In this document: positions 11,601 to 23,889 of the stretch, in pieces
How positions within the stretch are numbered: position 1 is the stretch's first letter
Layout: each line of letters opens with the position of its first letter
Assembly (NCBI GenBank): GCA_013398015.1
Contig: VZRR01002857.1
Coordinates: 1,332,634-1,396,633, forward strand
Length of the DNA: 64,000 nucleotides
DNA from: Oreocharis arfaki
Lineage: Eukaryota; Chordata; Aves; Passeriformes; Paramythiidae
Reading direction: 5' to 3'
The notes under the pieces: model-generated
Databases searched by the model: none
Seen by the model: the letters and a program-made list of their open reading frames with translations, nothing else
Told to the model about the DNA's origin: nothing
Translations under genes and position numbers: made by a program

Positions 11601-12299
11601 TCTAACCCAAAAAATTGGGATGTGAAAGGAAGGATTAAGTTAAATCTGATAATTTAATATGGAATTTATTTGTACTGCCTCTCACTGTTGTTTTGAGATG
11701 TGCTTATGCAGGTATGTTGAAAAAGCCGGATTGTTTGACAGAAGCAGAGGTCCTCTGCACAGAGAAGGCTGCAGAACCTTAATTAATTAGAATGATTTAT
11801 TTCAAGGGCTGGAAATGAAGTAGCTAGGTTAGTATTTAATGCTCTCTAATATGAAAATTTTAGACCAACTTCCAAGTCTCGTGTAATAAGAGTTTAATCA
11901 GGCAAATCATTGACCATAATCAGATAACTAAAATGAGTTCTTTCTCTCAGTACCTATTTCTTCCTTTAGGACTCTGTCATTCTCATGTCTGGACAGTGAT
12001 TCAGCAGTCCTGATCTACCTGACTAGCAATATTTAATTAGCAAATATTTTTACTGAGTTATCAGAGACCTTTATCTATGACACTGCATTTTTTAGTAAGT
12101 GTGTGTGCATGCGAGCATAGACTTCAAATATACATTCAAAAGGAGTTACATGCAACAAAAAATCTTGCCCACAAGTGCCAATGAACAGCTGATTACAATA
12201 AATTCATCCACATTCCTGGAAAAATAAGGATTAATATTGCTAAGTATCGACAGGTTCTTTAAAACACCAATTGACATTTCTTTAGAAAAAATCCCTTGA
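8634..12299. other. Non-coding unique sequence
   Basis: About 3.7 kb without a recognisable gene or transposon. The longest frames (61-88 codons at 9403-10240) overlap on both strands, as chance frames do. An AT-only stretch with inverted symmetry lies at about 10929-10960. A weak GTTGTGGTTTAGG match to an avian LTR end at 10051-10063 was judged insufficient. Confidence 0.5.
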
Positions 12300-12545
12300 C
12301 AAAGAGAACATGCAAACGTTTTGCTAATTGTGGTTTTATAAACCCTCTAGAGCTGATCTCCGTGTGCATATTAATGGCTTCACTCTGCGTGGGGGTGAAC
12401 GCTACACCTTCCTCATTTCATTCATTAGAGTGATTTAGGTGCTGGCACGGAAGGCTGGCTCGCAGGCTGCTGCTGCTGCAGCTCCAGTGCTGCAACTGCC
12501 GTCTGAAGTTTGTCTGTATTAATGTTTCCAACTATCATACCTGAA
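12300..12545. promoter_or_regulatory. Possible conserved non-coding element
   Basis: A mixed block: an AT-rich half with TAATTG (12325-12330), TTTATAAACC and GCATATTAATGG, joined to a GC-richer half with a CTG-rich run (GCTGCTGCTGCTGCAGC region, about 12468-12484). Composition changes abruptly from the surroundings, with no repeat or reading frame to explain it. An enhancer-like element is plausible, but conservation is untested. Confidence 0.25.
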
Positions 12546-14452
12546 GCAAAAGAGAAAGTGAGATGAAAGAGATTAGTTCTATGTCTAAAAATTGGTTATC
12601 TGTAGTGTTTCATGAAATTTGCCCCGAAGGGAAACTTCCTGGATAGTTTTCTTGTTACTTGACACAATTCAGGCAGAATCATATTTGTTCCTTTGTCATG
12701 TTACTTTAGCATGGTGTGTTGAGTAAAGTGAACAGGTGCCCTCTTGTATTGATCAGCTATCATGGCAAGGAGCTATTATTAGATTTTGAAGGGGAAAGAG
12801 AAGGGTTGAGAAATGAAGAGGAGAAAGTGGGACAGGTTATTGATGATGGTAATAACTGCGCTCACTGGTCTCCAAACACCAGAGCTGTAAACTTGACCAG
12901 ATGAGGAGATCAGTATAGATATGTTGAAGGGAAAAGACAACATGAAGAAGTATGGAGCATAGCTTCTTACCTGGCAGAGTTATTAAAGTTCATTGAAGGA
13001 AGATGAACTGTTTCAATATGTTAAACACTTGAGGCTGTTAAGAGAGAGCTGCTGTCACAGTAAGAGGCATTAAGTTTGCTTTTCCCTTTTTTCTTTTTTT
13101 CCTTGCTCCTTCCTTCCTCTCTGTAATTTTTTTAATTTGAGTTTGTTGCTGTTCCTGTTTATATTTATGCTAGATAACCATGCAGAAATTAAAAAGTGAA
13201 CAAAGGGAAAAGGCTGATTCCTTTGAACAGGACCTATTGCTCGTTTTATCTGAAAGCTGACTGCACGATGTGAGTTCCAAAAAAGCATAGGGTTATTTAG
13301 CATGAATGTATGAGTAGGAATATAGTATATGTATATATCATATTTTACTGCTACTTTCATCTGTTCACTAGGACTTCTTTCTCAGCTACAGCTTTGTTGC
13401 AGGCAAACCACTACCATATTTTAGAAGCTAAGTATGCTAAGTTTTACACAGCTTGATACATAATGAGATGCACTTGCCAGCAGAGACTCAAGATAGACCC
13501 AACATGATTCAGAATATTCTACTTTTACCCAAACAGTGCCTCTAACATAATTAATTTGGTGGTAATAAAAGGCAAAAATGTAATTCTGCTTTATGCTTGA
13601 TAGTAAGAAGCGCACTAAATTAAGAGACAGTGAACTCTCAACAGTAAATTTGACTTGAGGGTTAAATTCTCTGCTCTACTGAAAGGTCACCACACGAGTC
13701 AATGTTTTTAATCCTTCCACAGTGTGATGATATTTTAGGGGATGTTTGAAAGCATATATCAAGGCTGTCTATACAGAATCACATTCGATTTCAACACATG
13801 GAAAAGGGATGTTTCCTCCATTGTGTATAAAGCATGGGTTAATTTAAATTCTGTCATTGGAAATTGTTTTACATGTATTTTGGAACAGAATATAAATTGC
13901 AACCTTTGAAATGTATATATTTTCACTGCAGACAGAAAATAATTATTATGTTACTCCACTGACTACCAGCCCCCTTCCAAAAATTAGTTTGTCCTCTTAA
14001 GGCATTCCCTTTAATTTTGCTGGGATTAATAAGACATACAAACTTAGGAAGGCAAGAAACTGCATAGGCGTTTTAGGCAACCTAAATCCTGTGTGAAAAA
14101 AATTGAAATCTGGCTGGCTGTGGCTGTGTGTACTGGGTGGAATGAACCTCGTGGGATCTCAGGGATACTGCTGTTGGCTTGGCATTTGCCATACTGGAGG
14201 GGGATATGTAGTACAGTAAGTCTTAGTGCAGACCTTGAAAACAACCTTGCCATATTAGCAGGGCACTGCGCCTAATCTTGTAAATCCTGCCTTCAGCAGG
14301 AACGATCATTTGGGCATAGCACCCCACTGTTTCCAATTTGGAAAGTATCGCTGGGAGCATGCTGTCAAACAGTTGTTTCCTTTTGATCCCCATCTTGAAA
14401 GGAATCCTTCAGTCACCCGATGGGAATGTGAGAGGCTATTAAAGATCAGTCC
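12546..14452. other. Non-coding unique sequence
   Basis: No gene is supported; the best frames are 60-96 codons, some overlapping on opposite strands. A perfect 15-base palindrome (TTTCCAA-T-TTGGAAA) lies at 14330-14344. The 14100-14450 part is somewhat GC-richer and free of simple repeats. Confidence 0.5.
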
Positions 14453-14523
14453 ATATACATATATATATACATATATACATATATACATATATATATATAC
14501 ATATATATGTATATATGTATGAA
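14453..14523. repeat. AT microsatellite, (ACATAT)n/(AT)n
   Basis: A roughly 70-bp run of alternating purine-pyrimidine A/T with interspersed C or G (ACATATAT units, then ATGTATAT units). The left half reads CATA and the right half TGTA, so the tract is an imperfect inverted repeat that could form a cruciform. Opposite-strand frames rich in Tyr and Ile across it are artefacts. Confidence 0.85.
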
Positions 14524-17500
14524 ATCTGCATTTATGGACTATGGTTAGCCCATTGCAAAAACATACTTAAAAAAAAAAATTATTTCTGTACGTAGAAAGG
14601 TGCATTTACCATAGCAATACTACTTCTCAGTTTGAGTCAAATTCACCAAACAGCTACTACTGCTAGAAATGGCTTTTCAAAGAAGAGGGACTTCTGGCTT
14701 CACCACACTGACATGAGGCTTGTCCACGTTTCCTTGTTTAACTCATTTGCCCACTGATTAAGGTAACTGTCCATACTATAGCACTTCTCCCTCCTTAAAC
14801 GCTCCCCTTGGAGCAGGGAAATATTATAGCCCATATGCTAAAGAGTTATTTTTCCTTGCAATATTTCACACTGGTTGGAATGTTTCTGCTAGAAAAGAAA
14901 CATTCTTTCTAGAATTTTTTTTCTTTCCTGAGAAAGTCATCTACTTTTCTGAGAAAGTCATCTACTTGGTCTGATGCAGTCACTCTCAGCCAGGGACATC
15001 ACACATACATTGCTGGTGGAGCACAGAAGGAAGGATGGTTTATGAAGGGGAGCGTTATGCCAGCTTTCTTAAAGACACTTATCTGCAAATGATCATTGGC
15101 TTAGAGGTTAGGACCCTCTTTTGGAGAGTGGGAAAAATAAACTCTTGCCTTCTTTTTGATTCACAATGGATTTCTCAGAAATTCATGGGGCAACAGAATG
15201 AGGACATCCTTCTAAAAACCAATGGGAAGATTTTTGTTCCAGACCCTATTTAAATATATGCAACACAGAGTAGCTGCCACAGGGAGAATGATGGTGCCTT
15301 TTCCCACATTACTCATCATACCTTCATCACTTTACTGTCCTGAGAGGAAGTCCCTTTAACAGGAAATAATTGAACATAACTTTCCACATCCTGGGTTGAT
15401 GTTCCCACTAGGCATCCAATGAAAGGAAATGAGAAAGCTCTCCTGTTTACCATGTCCCACAAGACATATTTATCTCATCCTCTTAGGATCTAGCCCTCCA
15501 ATTTTTGAGGGGAGAGAGGGAGGAGAAGTAGCTGAATCCTCCTACTAGCATGTGTTGATTCATTTCAGAATAAATACACTTTTATTCAAGAACAAGTTCT
15601 TGATCAGGCCCATCAAAAACAAAGAAGAAAACCACCACTGTGGCCTTGAATTCCTGGTGTCGCATGTGGTGAAGTGGACAGTTCACATTGTGTCTCGGTC
15701 ATCAGGGAAAGAGGGCATGGCTTGTTTTCTTCCTTCTACAGTCCATGCTGGCGCAACTCCAGCAATATGGAAAACGAAGGTGCCACCACTAAGTGCACAT
15801 GCCTCACCCTGAAAAATGAAATTAATAATCCTGCTGCACCTATTTACAGAAGCTGTCTTGGTCTGACAAAGCACTAATGTCTAAATGGAGCATTCACTGG
15901 AGGAGCAATGAGTCATGCATTCAGAGGAGAAGCAGATTCTCTTAGACAACACCGTACTAACTACTGTCTCTTAAAGGAAAACCTGCAAGTTCACTGTCTA
16001 TACTGGTACAATTGGACCAAATATCTATATTTCTGTCCATAGCAGCCCAAGGAATGATTGTGTTGGTTTTGTTTCATATCCTGAACAGGCAGCAGCTGAG
16101 AAGAAAGTTTTATTTTCTTTTAATCTTACTGTCACGTAATTGGTGTGTTTGATAGGAGTGAAGAAAGTCTTGTAAAATACATCATATGCTCATTTTCTTA
16201 AAATCCCACCTCAGCAATAAGCATGAGAGCTGTATATAACTGCTCCTCATCCCCCCATTTCTTTTTCGCACCTCACTAGCGACTAAAGTCTTTTAGACTC
16301 TTCCTCTTATATAAATTGCCAGCAATTTCATAGGTGCTCAGGGATTTCTCATTAAACAGACAGTATTTTCATCAAGTCGTAATTTCTTCATGATTTTTTT
16401 TCTTCCTCTAGTTTCAATATTCTGTTTGTTTTGATTTGGTATGTAATTTATATTAGAATATGATTCACCTCTGTCACTCTGAAAGAAACTGGTGGTTGCA
16501 CTGTTCAATGATGCAAAAAGAAATGATTTCCACATCAGGAGAAATATAATTTCCACTGTAGTGAGACTGCACATCTAATCCACTGTTGGTTGGCAATTAT
16601 GCCCTAAGCTCTGACCAGCCTGCGAGTGGGCATTGTGCCATTCAAACAGTAGGGTAAATTGCAGGCAGCCAAAAATCTGGCTTAAACATATTTCTTGAGG
16701 GAACAATCCCAGCTAAGAATATTCCTATTTGTCTGAACTCAATTTATTCACGCACATGCTGATATAACATTAAAGATGACATAGGAGGTGACTCATAAAC
16801 CAAAAGATCGGAAGAGCCAGAGAGGAGAGAAGTGATGTCTTGTGAATGTGTAGAAGAAGCCTTAGGCACAATTTAGAAGGCAAATGTTCTGAAGACATTT
16901 CCTACTTTGCTTCCCGTGGAAGGCAAGGTGGATGTTGTCTTAGTTCCTAAAGGGATGCATTCCCATGTGCTGCCTGGAGACTCACCCAGCCATTCTGTCT
17001 GGATGAGCAGCAGACAAGAACAACTGGTACGTACCCACAGCCCATTTCCTCTGCTGCCTGTTGGACCTGCCAGGCTGGCCCATAGCTTCTAAACACCTCT
17101 GAGTTCTGCCCTTCCCTGCCCACTTCTCCATGCCAGTCTTCTGGATGGAAGAGAGTAGCCAAAAGTTCTCTTTTGAAACATCTGATGTAGGCCAGCACTC
17201 GCTGCACCTTACAGGGTAGAAGGAGGATAAAGTCGATGCTGAGGCGATGTTTACAATCCGAAACTTTCAATGTAACAAGTTCCACCTGAAAATGAAGTAC
17301 CGTACTTTGAATTCTTTGCAGCATTACAATGTAAGTTTTCATTCACTAGGACTGAACTTATTGGACTTTTATTCCTCTTCCATGAGGTTCTTCTGATTTG
17401 GTGTTGGTATGGAACATTTCAGTGATGTGTATTTGTGATATTTTCTGTAGTAAATGCATACTTTTCCTCAAGACAGCCAGGCATGCCTAGAATGAGGGGA

Positions 17501-20500
17501 AGAAAAATACATGAGATTTCAGAGGCTGATAGGAATGCTGTGCTTACCCATACAGTGTTTCTATTGCCTCAGTCCAAAGGATGGGGAAAGGGCGGTAAAA
17601 ACTCATGAAACATTATTGTCTCTTGAAAGCTCACATTCTGTGCTAAGTAAAAAAAGACATACAGGCTGTTGCTGCAGCTATTATTATTTAGAGCAGTAAA
17701 AAACTACAGCTCTTGCATGGGCTGGTAGATGTAGTGATAGGAGAAAAAAAAAGGTTGGAGTTTGAACCACAAGTAAAATTGCCTGAATATTTCATTTTAC
17801 TTGGCTCTTTCGGTTTTGAGGGTCCAAACTCCTGTCTTAAAATCAGTAATTCCTCCCAAGAATGAAGAATTCTAAGACAGTAGTCCAGCACTTTCACTAG
17901 GTAGAGACCCCTCACTACCTAAAAGAAAGGACTTTCCTTCCTGTCATTTCACATTGCAATGGAGAAATTTTGCCACTGTACAGACACTAATACAGAGTTC
18001 CATATTTCATCTCCTAGCATGGCACAGCTCTGCCCAGTAATACCTCTGCTGCCCTACTTCTCAAATAGAAGATACTCTGCTGCCCTAGGCCTTGTGATAT
18101 TCAAAGGCTGAGAGTGGTTTTGGACTGTGCTGCCTTGCAGTGACATATCGTGGTTCAGACTACAAAACCGATGCTGTTGAACTGAAAGTACATAACCGTG
18201 AAATGGCATTTACAAACCAAAAATGTAACGCTACTACCTCAACTTTATGTTTTTCAAAGTAAACTTGATTTATTCTGCATCTCATTCCTTTTAAACTCCT
18301 CTTCTTCACTTTTCTTACTAGTAAATTATTTGCTAGGCTGGTTGTTGCAAGTTCTCTTGATATTAGATTTCTTTTTCTGGGTAATAAAATGTACTTACTC
18401 TGTGACCAAAGCCAAATATTTTTCTTATCCGGAGATGCAAGGCAAGTGACTTCATATAGCAACATTTCCTTTGAGCGACATGCTTGAGTCCTTCCCCAAA
18501 GAGGGCAACCTGTTTCACACACTCAGAGAAAGCTCTAGAGTAGATTGAACAGGCAAATTTCCATTTATCTCCATTTAGCTGGTTCATACAAGCAGCATCT
18601 TCAGCTGTTGTGAATTATAAATATGCTCAGATCTTTACCAACAAGACATGTACAGCTGGTCAAATTATTCTGGTCACCTGATGATTTTCATCAATATTAT
18701 GAGAGAATATTTTGCATAGCAGCTGACTGTAACTGTTTATGTGTTTCTCTGATATACTTTTATGGCAGTTACTGTATATGGTTGCTCTATTAATCTTTCT
18801 ATATGAACAGTTCCTTTGTTTAATTAAATTGGACCCAATGAGGCAGTGCATGGTCTTCTGATAAGCTCATTCATCTTTATTTGATTCTTTGCTGACACAT
18901 TAGTTGCCCTGTGACACAGGTTAAGTCATTGAGTGGCCATTACCTTCTCGTTTACTCTCTCATGTTACTCCTAACCACCTTCCCGAAGTCAAATCCAGAT
19001 GATTTGTGCCAATTTCATGGGGGCACAAACTGGAACATCTGATAACTTTCTACATGGCTGACTTTATACAATCTTGCTTGCACATCTCAAGCTGCTATGT
19101 CTGTCAAAACACAATTTTTTCCCCTCCTCCTTATGGGGCTTTGATAGAGCTATGAGTACTAGAGGTCTCAATTATAAAATGTCATGACACCGCCGCACAA
19201 TTTTTTACAGTAATTTCACAGTGTCACTTTGTGATTATTTCAGGATAGCTTTGAACCATGACTGAAATGAATTGTGGCCCTTAGTGTATTGGGTGATACA
19301 AATTGTGAGCTGGTGTGACAGAGAGGCAGGCGTTGTTAGGAATAAACTCCATGTGAAGAAAGGGACGCATGTATTTTTTTCAGAAATGATACAAAAATCA
19401 AGCAACAAAAGGGAGGCAGGGAAAGGAAGTGGAAGAAGAAGGAATTAAACATTTGCAACAAAGAAAGCATCAGCTGCACACCTGTAATTCAAACAATCTG
19501 TTAGCTCAAACTGGAGCTTTTCCAGGTTCATACAGCAGAAGCCCAACCTGGAATTCTGCAATAAACTTCATCAAATTCTGTCATGAAGCAGAGAAATGTG
19601 TTCTGTGTGCTTCACAAAAAAAAAAAACCAGAAAAGAAAACCAAAAGAATTCCTTTAGAACCATTCTTTAAACCAGGGTTTTAAAAAGATATAGTGAAGA
19701 GTCAGAAAAACACCTTACCAGGCAAATGTTGGTCTTGGCAGACACTTCTGTCGTTTTATAATACTGCATCAAGTAGGTTTAAAGCACAGTTGCTCCTACA
19801 AAATGAGTGAGTAGGGAGACCTTTGCAGGCGTCTCGACCACCTCCCTGGCTGAAACAGTGAAAGAAGGGCAACAAGAGGCTTCTCAGAGACCTAGGCTTG
19901 TGAGGAGGCGGAAAAGGAAAAAGGCTTGCCCTTCTTCTACTCTGTGAGTAACTGGAGTGAAGTTCAGCAGAATGTGTAAATAAATACTGAACCTAGTCCT
20001 CTACAAACTTAGTGCCCTCAAAGCTGTGGGAAAGCAACACATCAACATCCCTACACTAAAAGAGGGATTTTTTTCCTTTTAAACAAGTATTTTCGCATGG
20101 TTCTAAGGGAATCAAAGGCTTAGGAAAGGAAAGCAAGGAATGGGAAGTGGAATGGAGGAGTAAAGATGTTCCCTGAAATCCTACTAGACTTCTGAAACTT
20201 GGATTTGCGCAACAACCCCGGGGAAGCTGCAGACCATTTTCTTCAATGTGAGGAAAGGCAGCAAATGCTGTCAAAGCAAATTTTCATTTACAATTGAAGC
20301 CGCATTTCAGCCAAAACACAGACAACACATATAGTTATTTTATTGATTGCCATGACTTTGAAAGCTTTGGTCAAAGCTTTATATTTTACATGAAATTTTA
20401 CTATTTATCTAATGTAAAGTTTATAATGTCGTGTGACATGCTGGAAATATTAACACTCCTTTTGCCTCAAAATTCAATAGAAATTCAACTATTTTCTAGA

Positions 20501-20865
20501 AAGAATGGCAAAATCTAGTAAGAAAAATCCCATAAAAATCACTTGATATTTAGACGGATTTATTTTGATGGATGAAATTATTTCCAAAGTCCATGTGTGT
20601 ATTTTCGCTCTTATCTTCTCAAGCCTGGAGCAGAACCTGCTTAAGTAGCACACTCTAATAGTAAGGGAACTTGAAGGTTGATCCCGTACCTGGTCTGGGT
20701 TCGGGCCAGTTCAATCAATTACTGAGAGTATGGATTTGCTAGTATGTTACTTTGCTAATTTGATTGTTAAGGAGTACATTTTTTTAATGCAAAAAATAAA
20801 CTATAGTTTGTGGAGGGGTTTGTTTTCTTTTTTTTCGGCTCTTTTACTTTTTCACTTTCTTTCTT
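14524..20865. other. Long non-coding stretch, little recognised
   Basis: More than 6 kb with no transposon and no supported gene. A 21-bp unit is tandemly duplicated at 14926-14967 (CTGAGAAAGTCATCTACTT core). A 131-codon minus frame (16947-17342), a 120-codon minus frame (18160-18522) and several overlapping 60-90-codon frames have no domains, signal peptide or repeats I recognise. The 16900-17340 part is GC-richer than average and could include a non-coding exon. Confidence 0.5.
14926..14967. repeat. 21-bp tandem duplication
   Basis: Two adjacent copies sharing CTGAGAAAGTCATCTACTT with period 21, nearly identical, so probably a fairly recent replication-slippage event. Confidence 0.85.
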
Positions 20866-20915
20866 TCATAGAAACATAGAATGGTTTAGGTTGGAAAGGA
20901 CCTTTCTCATCCATT
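20866..20915 (-). mobile_element. CR1 LINE 3' tail, minus strand
   Basis: TCATAGAAACATAGAATGG followed by TTTAGGTTGGAAAGGACCTT is the reverse complement of the CR1 3' terminus, including two copies of the ATTCTATGA-type terminal octamer repeat. Only about 50 bp is recognisable; the element was either strongly 5' truncated or has decayed beyond recognition further right. Confidence 0.85.
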
Positions 20916-21370
20916 TTCCCCCTATTTTTGAAGCCTAGCTAACACTGATGAATCTCCATAACACTTTTTGTTTGTTTGTGTCAGGATTCTCTTTCTCCTT
21001 GTTTCTATGCAGCGAGAAGCATTACACCAAGTAAAACAAAAACAAAACAAAAATTGATCGCATAAATGACAGGCAACACAAGGCACAAGGTTGACAGCAA
21101 ATGTTAAATGGCATTTAAAAAAATGCTTTTATCTCTTCTCACCTCCCATAGTGCATGTTTGATGTAAAGTACAACACACTTGTTGCCAGCAAAAATGGTC
21201 ATCTCATTCAGACTGTATTGCTGTGTACTTTCACTCAGCACCTATAACATTACTTTATATTGCAGGTTCAAGCATTTTTATGTTACATAGAACAAGGATA
21301 ACCTTCTTGCATCTAAAACTCCTGCACAATCTTACAAGAAAACTCAATTAATCAATTAGAATACTTTACT
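20916..21370. other. Non-coding sequence beside CR1
   Basis: AT-rich and unique, with an AAAACAAAACAAAAC-like run near 21034-21050. No gene is seen. Confidence 0.5.
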
Positions 21371-21665
21371 CAAATTACATGGAATTACGTGCCTCAGTTG
21401 CTGAGAAGCATTGGAACTTGCGGTGCATTACAGCAATTAAGAATACTTAATTTCCAAATGGCACAAATGAACAAAGTGTGAGTCATGGTGAACGTTTACT
21501 CCTTAAAAGCCATCAGTGCTAATGGTTTTGTAACCTTTGTAAATTTAATATGGGCTTCATTTATACAGCAGTGAAACCCACGTCAGGATGGTGTAATATT
21601 ACTGCTCATATGCGCTGAGCTTTATGCAGCCACACACTTAATTGCATAAATAATAAAGATAGGTT
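21371..21665. promoter_or_regulatory. Possible conserved regulatory element
   Basis: Repeat-free block with a rich mix of motif-like words, including TTAATTGCATAAATAAT at 21638-21654 (overlapping homeodomain and POU-type half-sites), CTCAGTTGCTGAG and several TTAATTT cores. There is no open frame of interest. It looks like the conserved elements that populate vertebrate gene deserts; alignment would be needed to establish conservation. Confidence 0.28.
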
Positions 21666-23889
21666 TTGAGGTAGGCATCTGCTTACACTACTTTTTTTGA
21701 GCAGATATGATCACTCTATGCTATCACACTCTAAGAAGTGCACTTAAGGCAATCAATAAGTAATGATTCATAACATTTTTTTTTTCCTCAGAGAAGTTTT
21801 GAGAAGTAAAGATTATGCCAAGAAAGCAGAATATTTTTAGTGCATTTTTGGAAGGATATCTTGCTTGTGGCAGAGTATTCGAATAGCCATTTTAGAGTTT
21901 GTCTCTCCAAGGAACCATTCTTTTTCACTTTTTTTGAAGAAAAGATTGAGATCATAAACTCAAGAAGGGTGTAGATTTATATTCTTTCGCAGCCTTCAGT
22001 GGGATCAAACAACAACCATAGGTAAATCCAAGGGGCCACCGAAGACATTACCAACAGTGCGGTAATGATGGGATGTGGGCACCCAGAGTCATTTTCAAGC
22101 TGAGATTTTTGGAACTGAAAAGAGATCCTGCATTCCCCTCTAAAAAGCACAACCCCTTTCAGTCAGTGAGATTATACGCACACAAATTCAGTAGCATTGG
22201 GTGATTCCTAGCAAGATTTTGTCCCTATACCTTGCTGCTTTTGCTAGAAAAGTGATCTTTTACCAGCCAGCTCACTTAGCTTGTGAGTGTGATCTGTTTG
22301 ATTTGGTTTTGTTTTCTTTCTTTCCTTTTTGCTGCATTTAGAACACTGAATTAACTAGAGTTGCTCTGAGAAGTGGTGACAATGTGAAAAAGCCTGTAGT
22401 GATGGTCGGTGCTGCAGATTCAGCTGAAAGCTGGGGATGAAGAAGGCACATGTAAAGAAGGCAAGTTGCATGTAGAAGAGTTACAGATCCTCTCTCAGCA
22501 CTAAGACCCTACAAGATTTTAGTTTCTGAAATAATTTCCTAGCTTTATTGTTTGTTTTTGTTAGCCTAGCTTTGTCCTTCCCTCTACTTCTCTCCCCTGG
22601 AAAAGGCAAAGTTCTAGTTTATTTCTTTTCCACAGGAAAGGTTTTCGTTTCTTCCATAGAAATTCAAACCTAGGCAAGTATCACTAATTTTGGTAAAGTT
22701 AGACAAGTTTTAAAACTAAGCTGAGGTTCAAAATCATGCAATGCTTAAAACAACAGTGAAAATTTTTCAGCCTCTCCAAAGAGCAGCCACAGTCAATGAG
22801 GTGAGGTGAGAAATATCCCTCAAGGTGCTTTTTCAGCTGATACACAAATAAAACAAAATGAAATTGTCAACAGCAATCCTTAGAAAATTAGAATATTTAT
22901 TATGCATTTTTTTAAAATAAGCAACCAATCATCATTAAATGTGTTGGTGTTCATTACAATTAAATTAGTCTTAGTTAATTCATTAAATATGAATATGGAA
23001 TTCAAATTCAATTCCATAGAAATTATAATCTGGCAATTAATTAACATATTAAAATTGAGAAACATTACCTGTCCCTTCCAGGCAAAAATCTTTTTTAATG
23101 AAACGTCTTTCAGGGAAGGAATAAAGGGTTTTGTTTGGGTTTTTGTCAGCAACAGGAGAAAAAAAAAAGAATTTTACAAATTGTCAGGACGTTCCCTTTC
23201 TTTCTGTGCTTGAAAGATATTTTGAGATATTTTTCCATGAAATGTCTTTAGACCAAGATGGGAATTGTTTTTAAAAATGTAACTGAAAAACACTTGGTAG
23301 TCATCTTGTGTTTTTGGAAGAAAACTGTTTATAATCAAAATAATTTATATTCAAGTTTTCATTATAAAAAAAGATGGAAATGGTAAACTTTTCTGAAGTT
23401 TTTTCACCGTCTTTGTTATTTTAAAAGATAAAAATTACTGTCACCAGGAGTTTAACATAACTGTGTTATAATCATACCTTTCACTAACTCCTGTTTTCCT
23501 CTTCAATTTGAAAATCATAGTATTTCCTCAATGTCCTAGAAAATTATATGGCAGTCTGATAGTCCTCGTGCACTGAAACATGAATTAATAGAAAAATTGG
23601 ACTGCAGGAATCCAGTATGATGCTCTTTGAGTGGAGCCTTGAGTCTGTGAAGCCTTGCCCTGTGCGTCATGATACACACAGCAGCCTACAAGTATGGGGA
23701 TACCTGGTGCTTTTTACCCTCTGTCACAGGTACATGGAAGAGCTTCTTCTATCAATTGTCTGACTGCTGGCATGACCTACTGACAGCGTTTGTTGCTTTT
23801 TGGGAGGAACAGTTTTATTCCACAGACTTAAAAGCTTTAGAGGTAAAAATACACATCAATCACTGGCGAGTTTGGGAAAGGTTGCCATG
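21666..23889. other. Non-coding unique sequence
   Basis: No gene is supported. Opposite-strand frames of 90 and 103 codons at 22880-23213 mirror one another in AT-rich DNA. The 110-codon frame at 23669-24001 runs into the LTR described next, which argues against a gene. Confidence 0.5.

Noticed and set aside
16947..17342. 131-codon minus frame
   Set aside because: No domain, signal or family resemblance; its only interest is mild GC enrichment. Not enough to call a gene.
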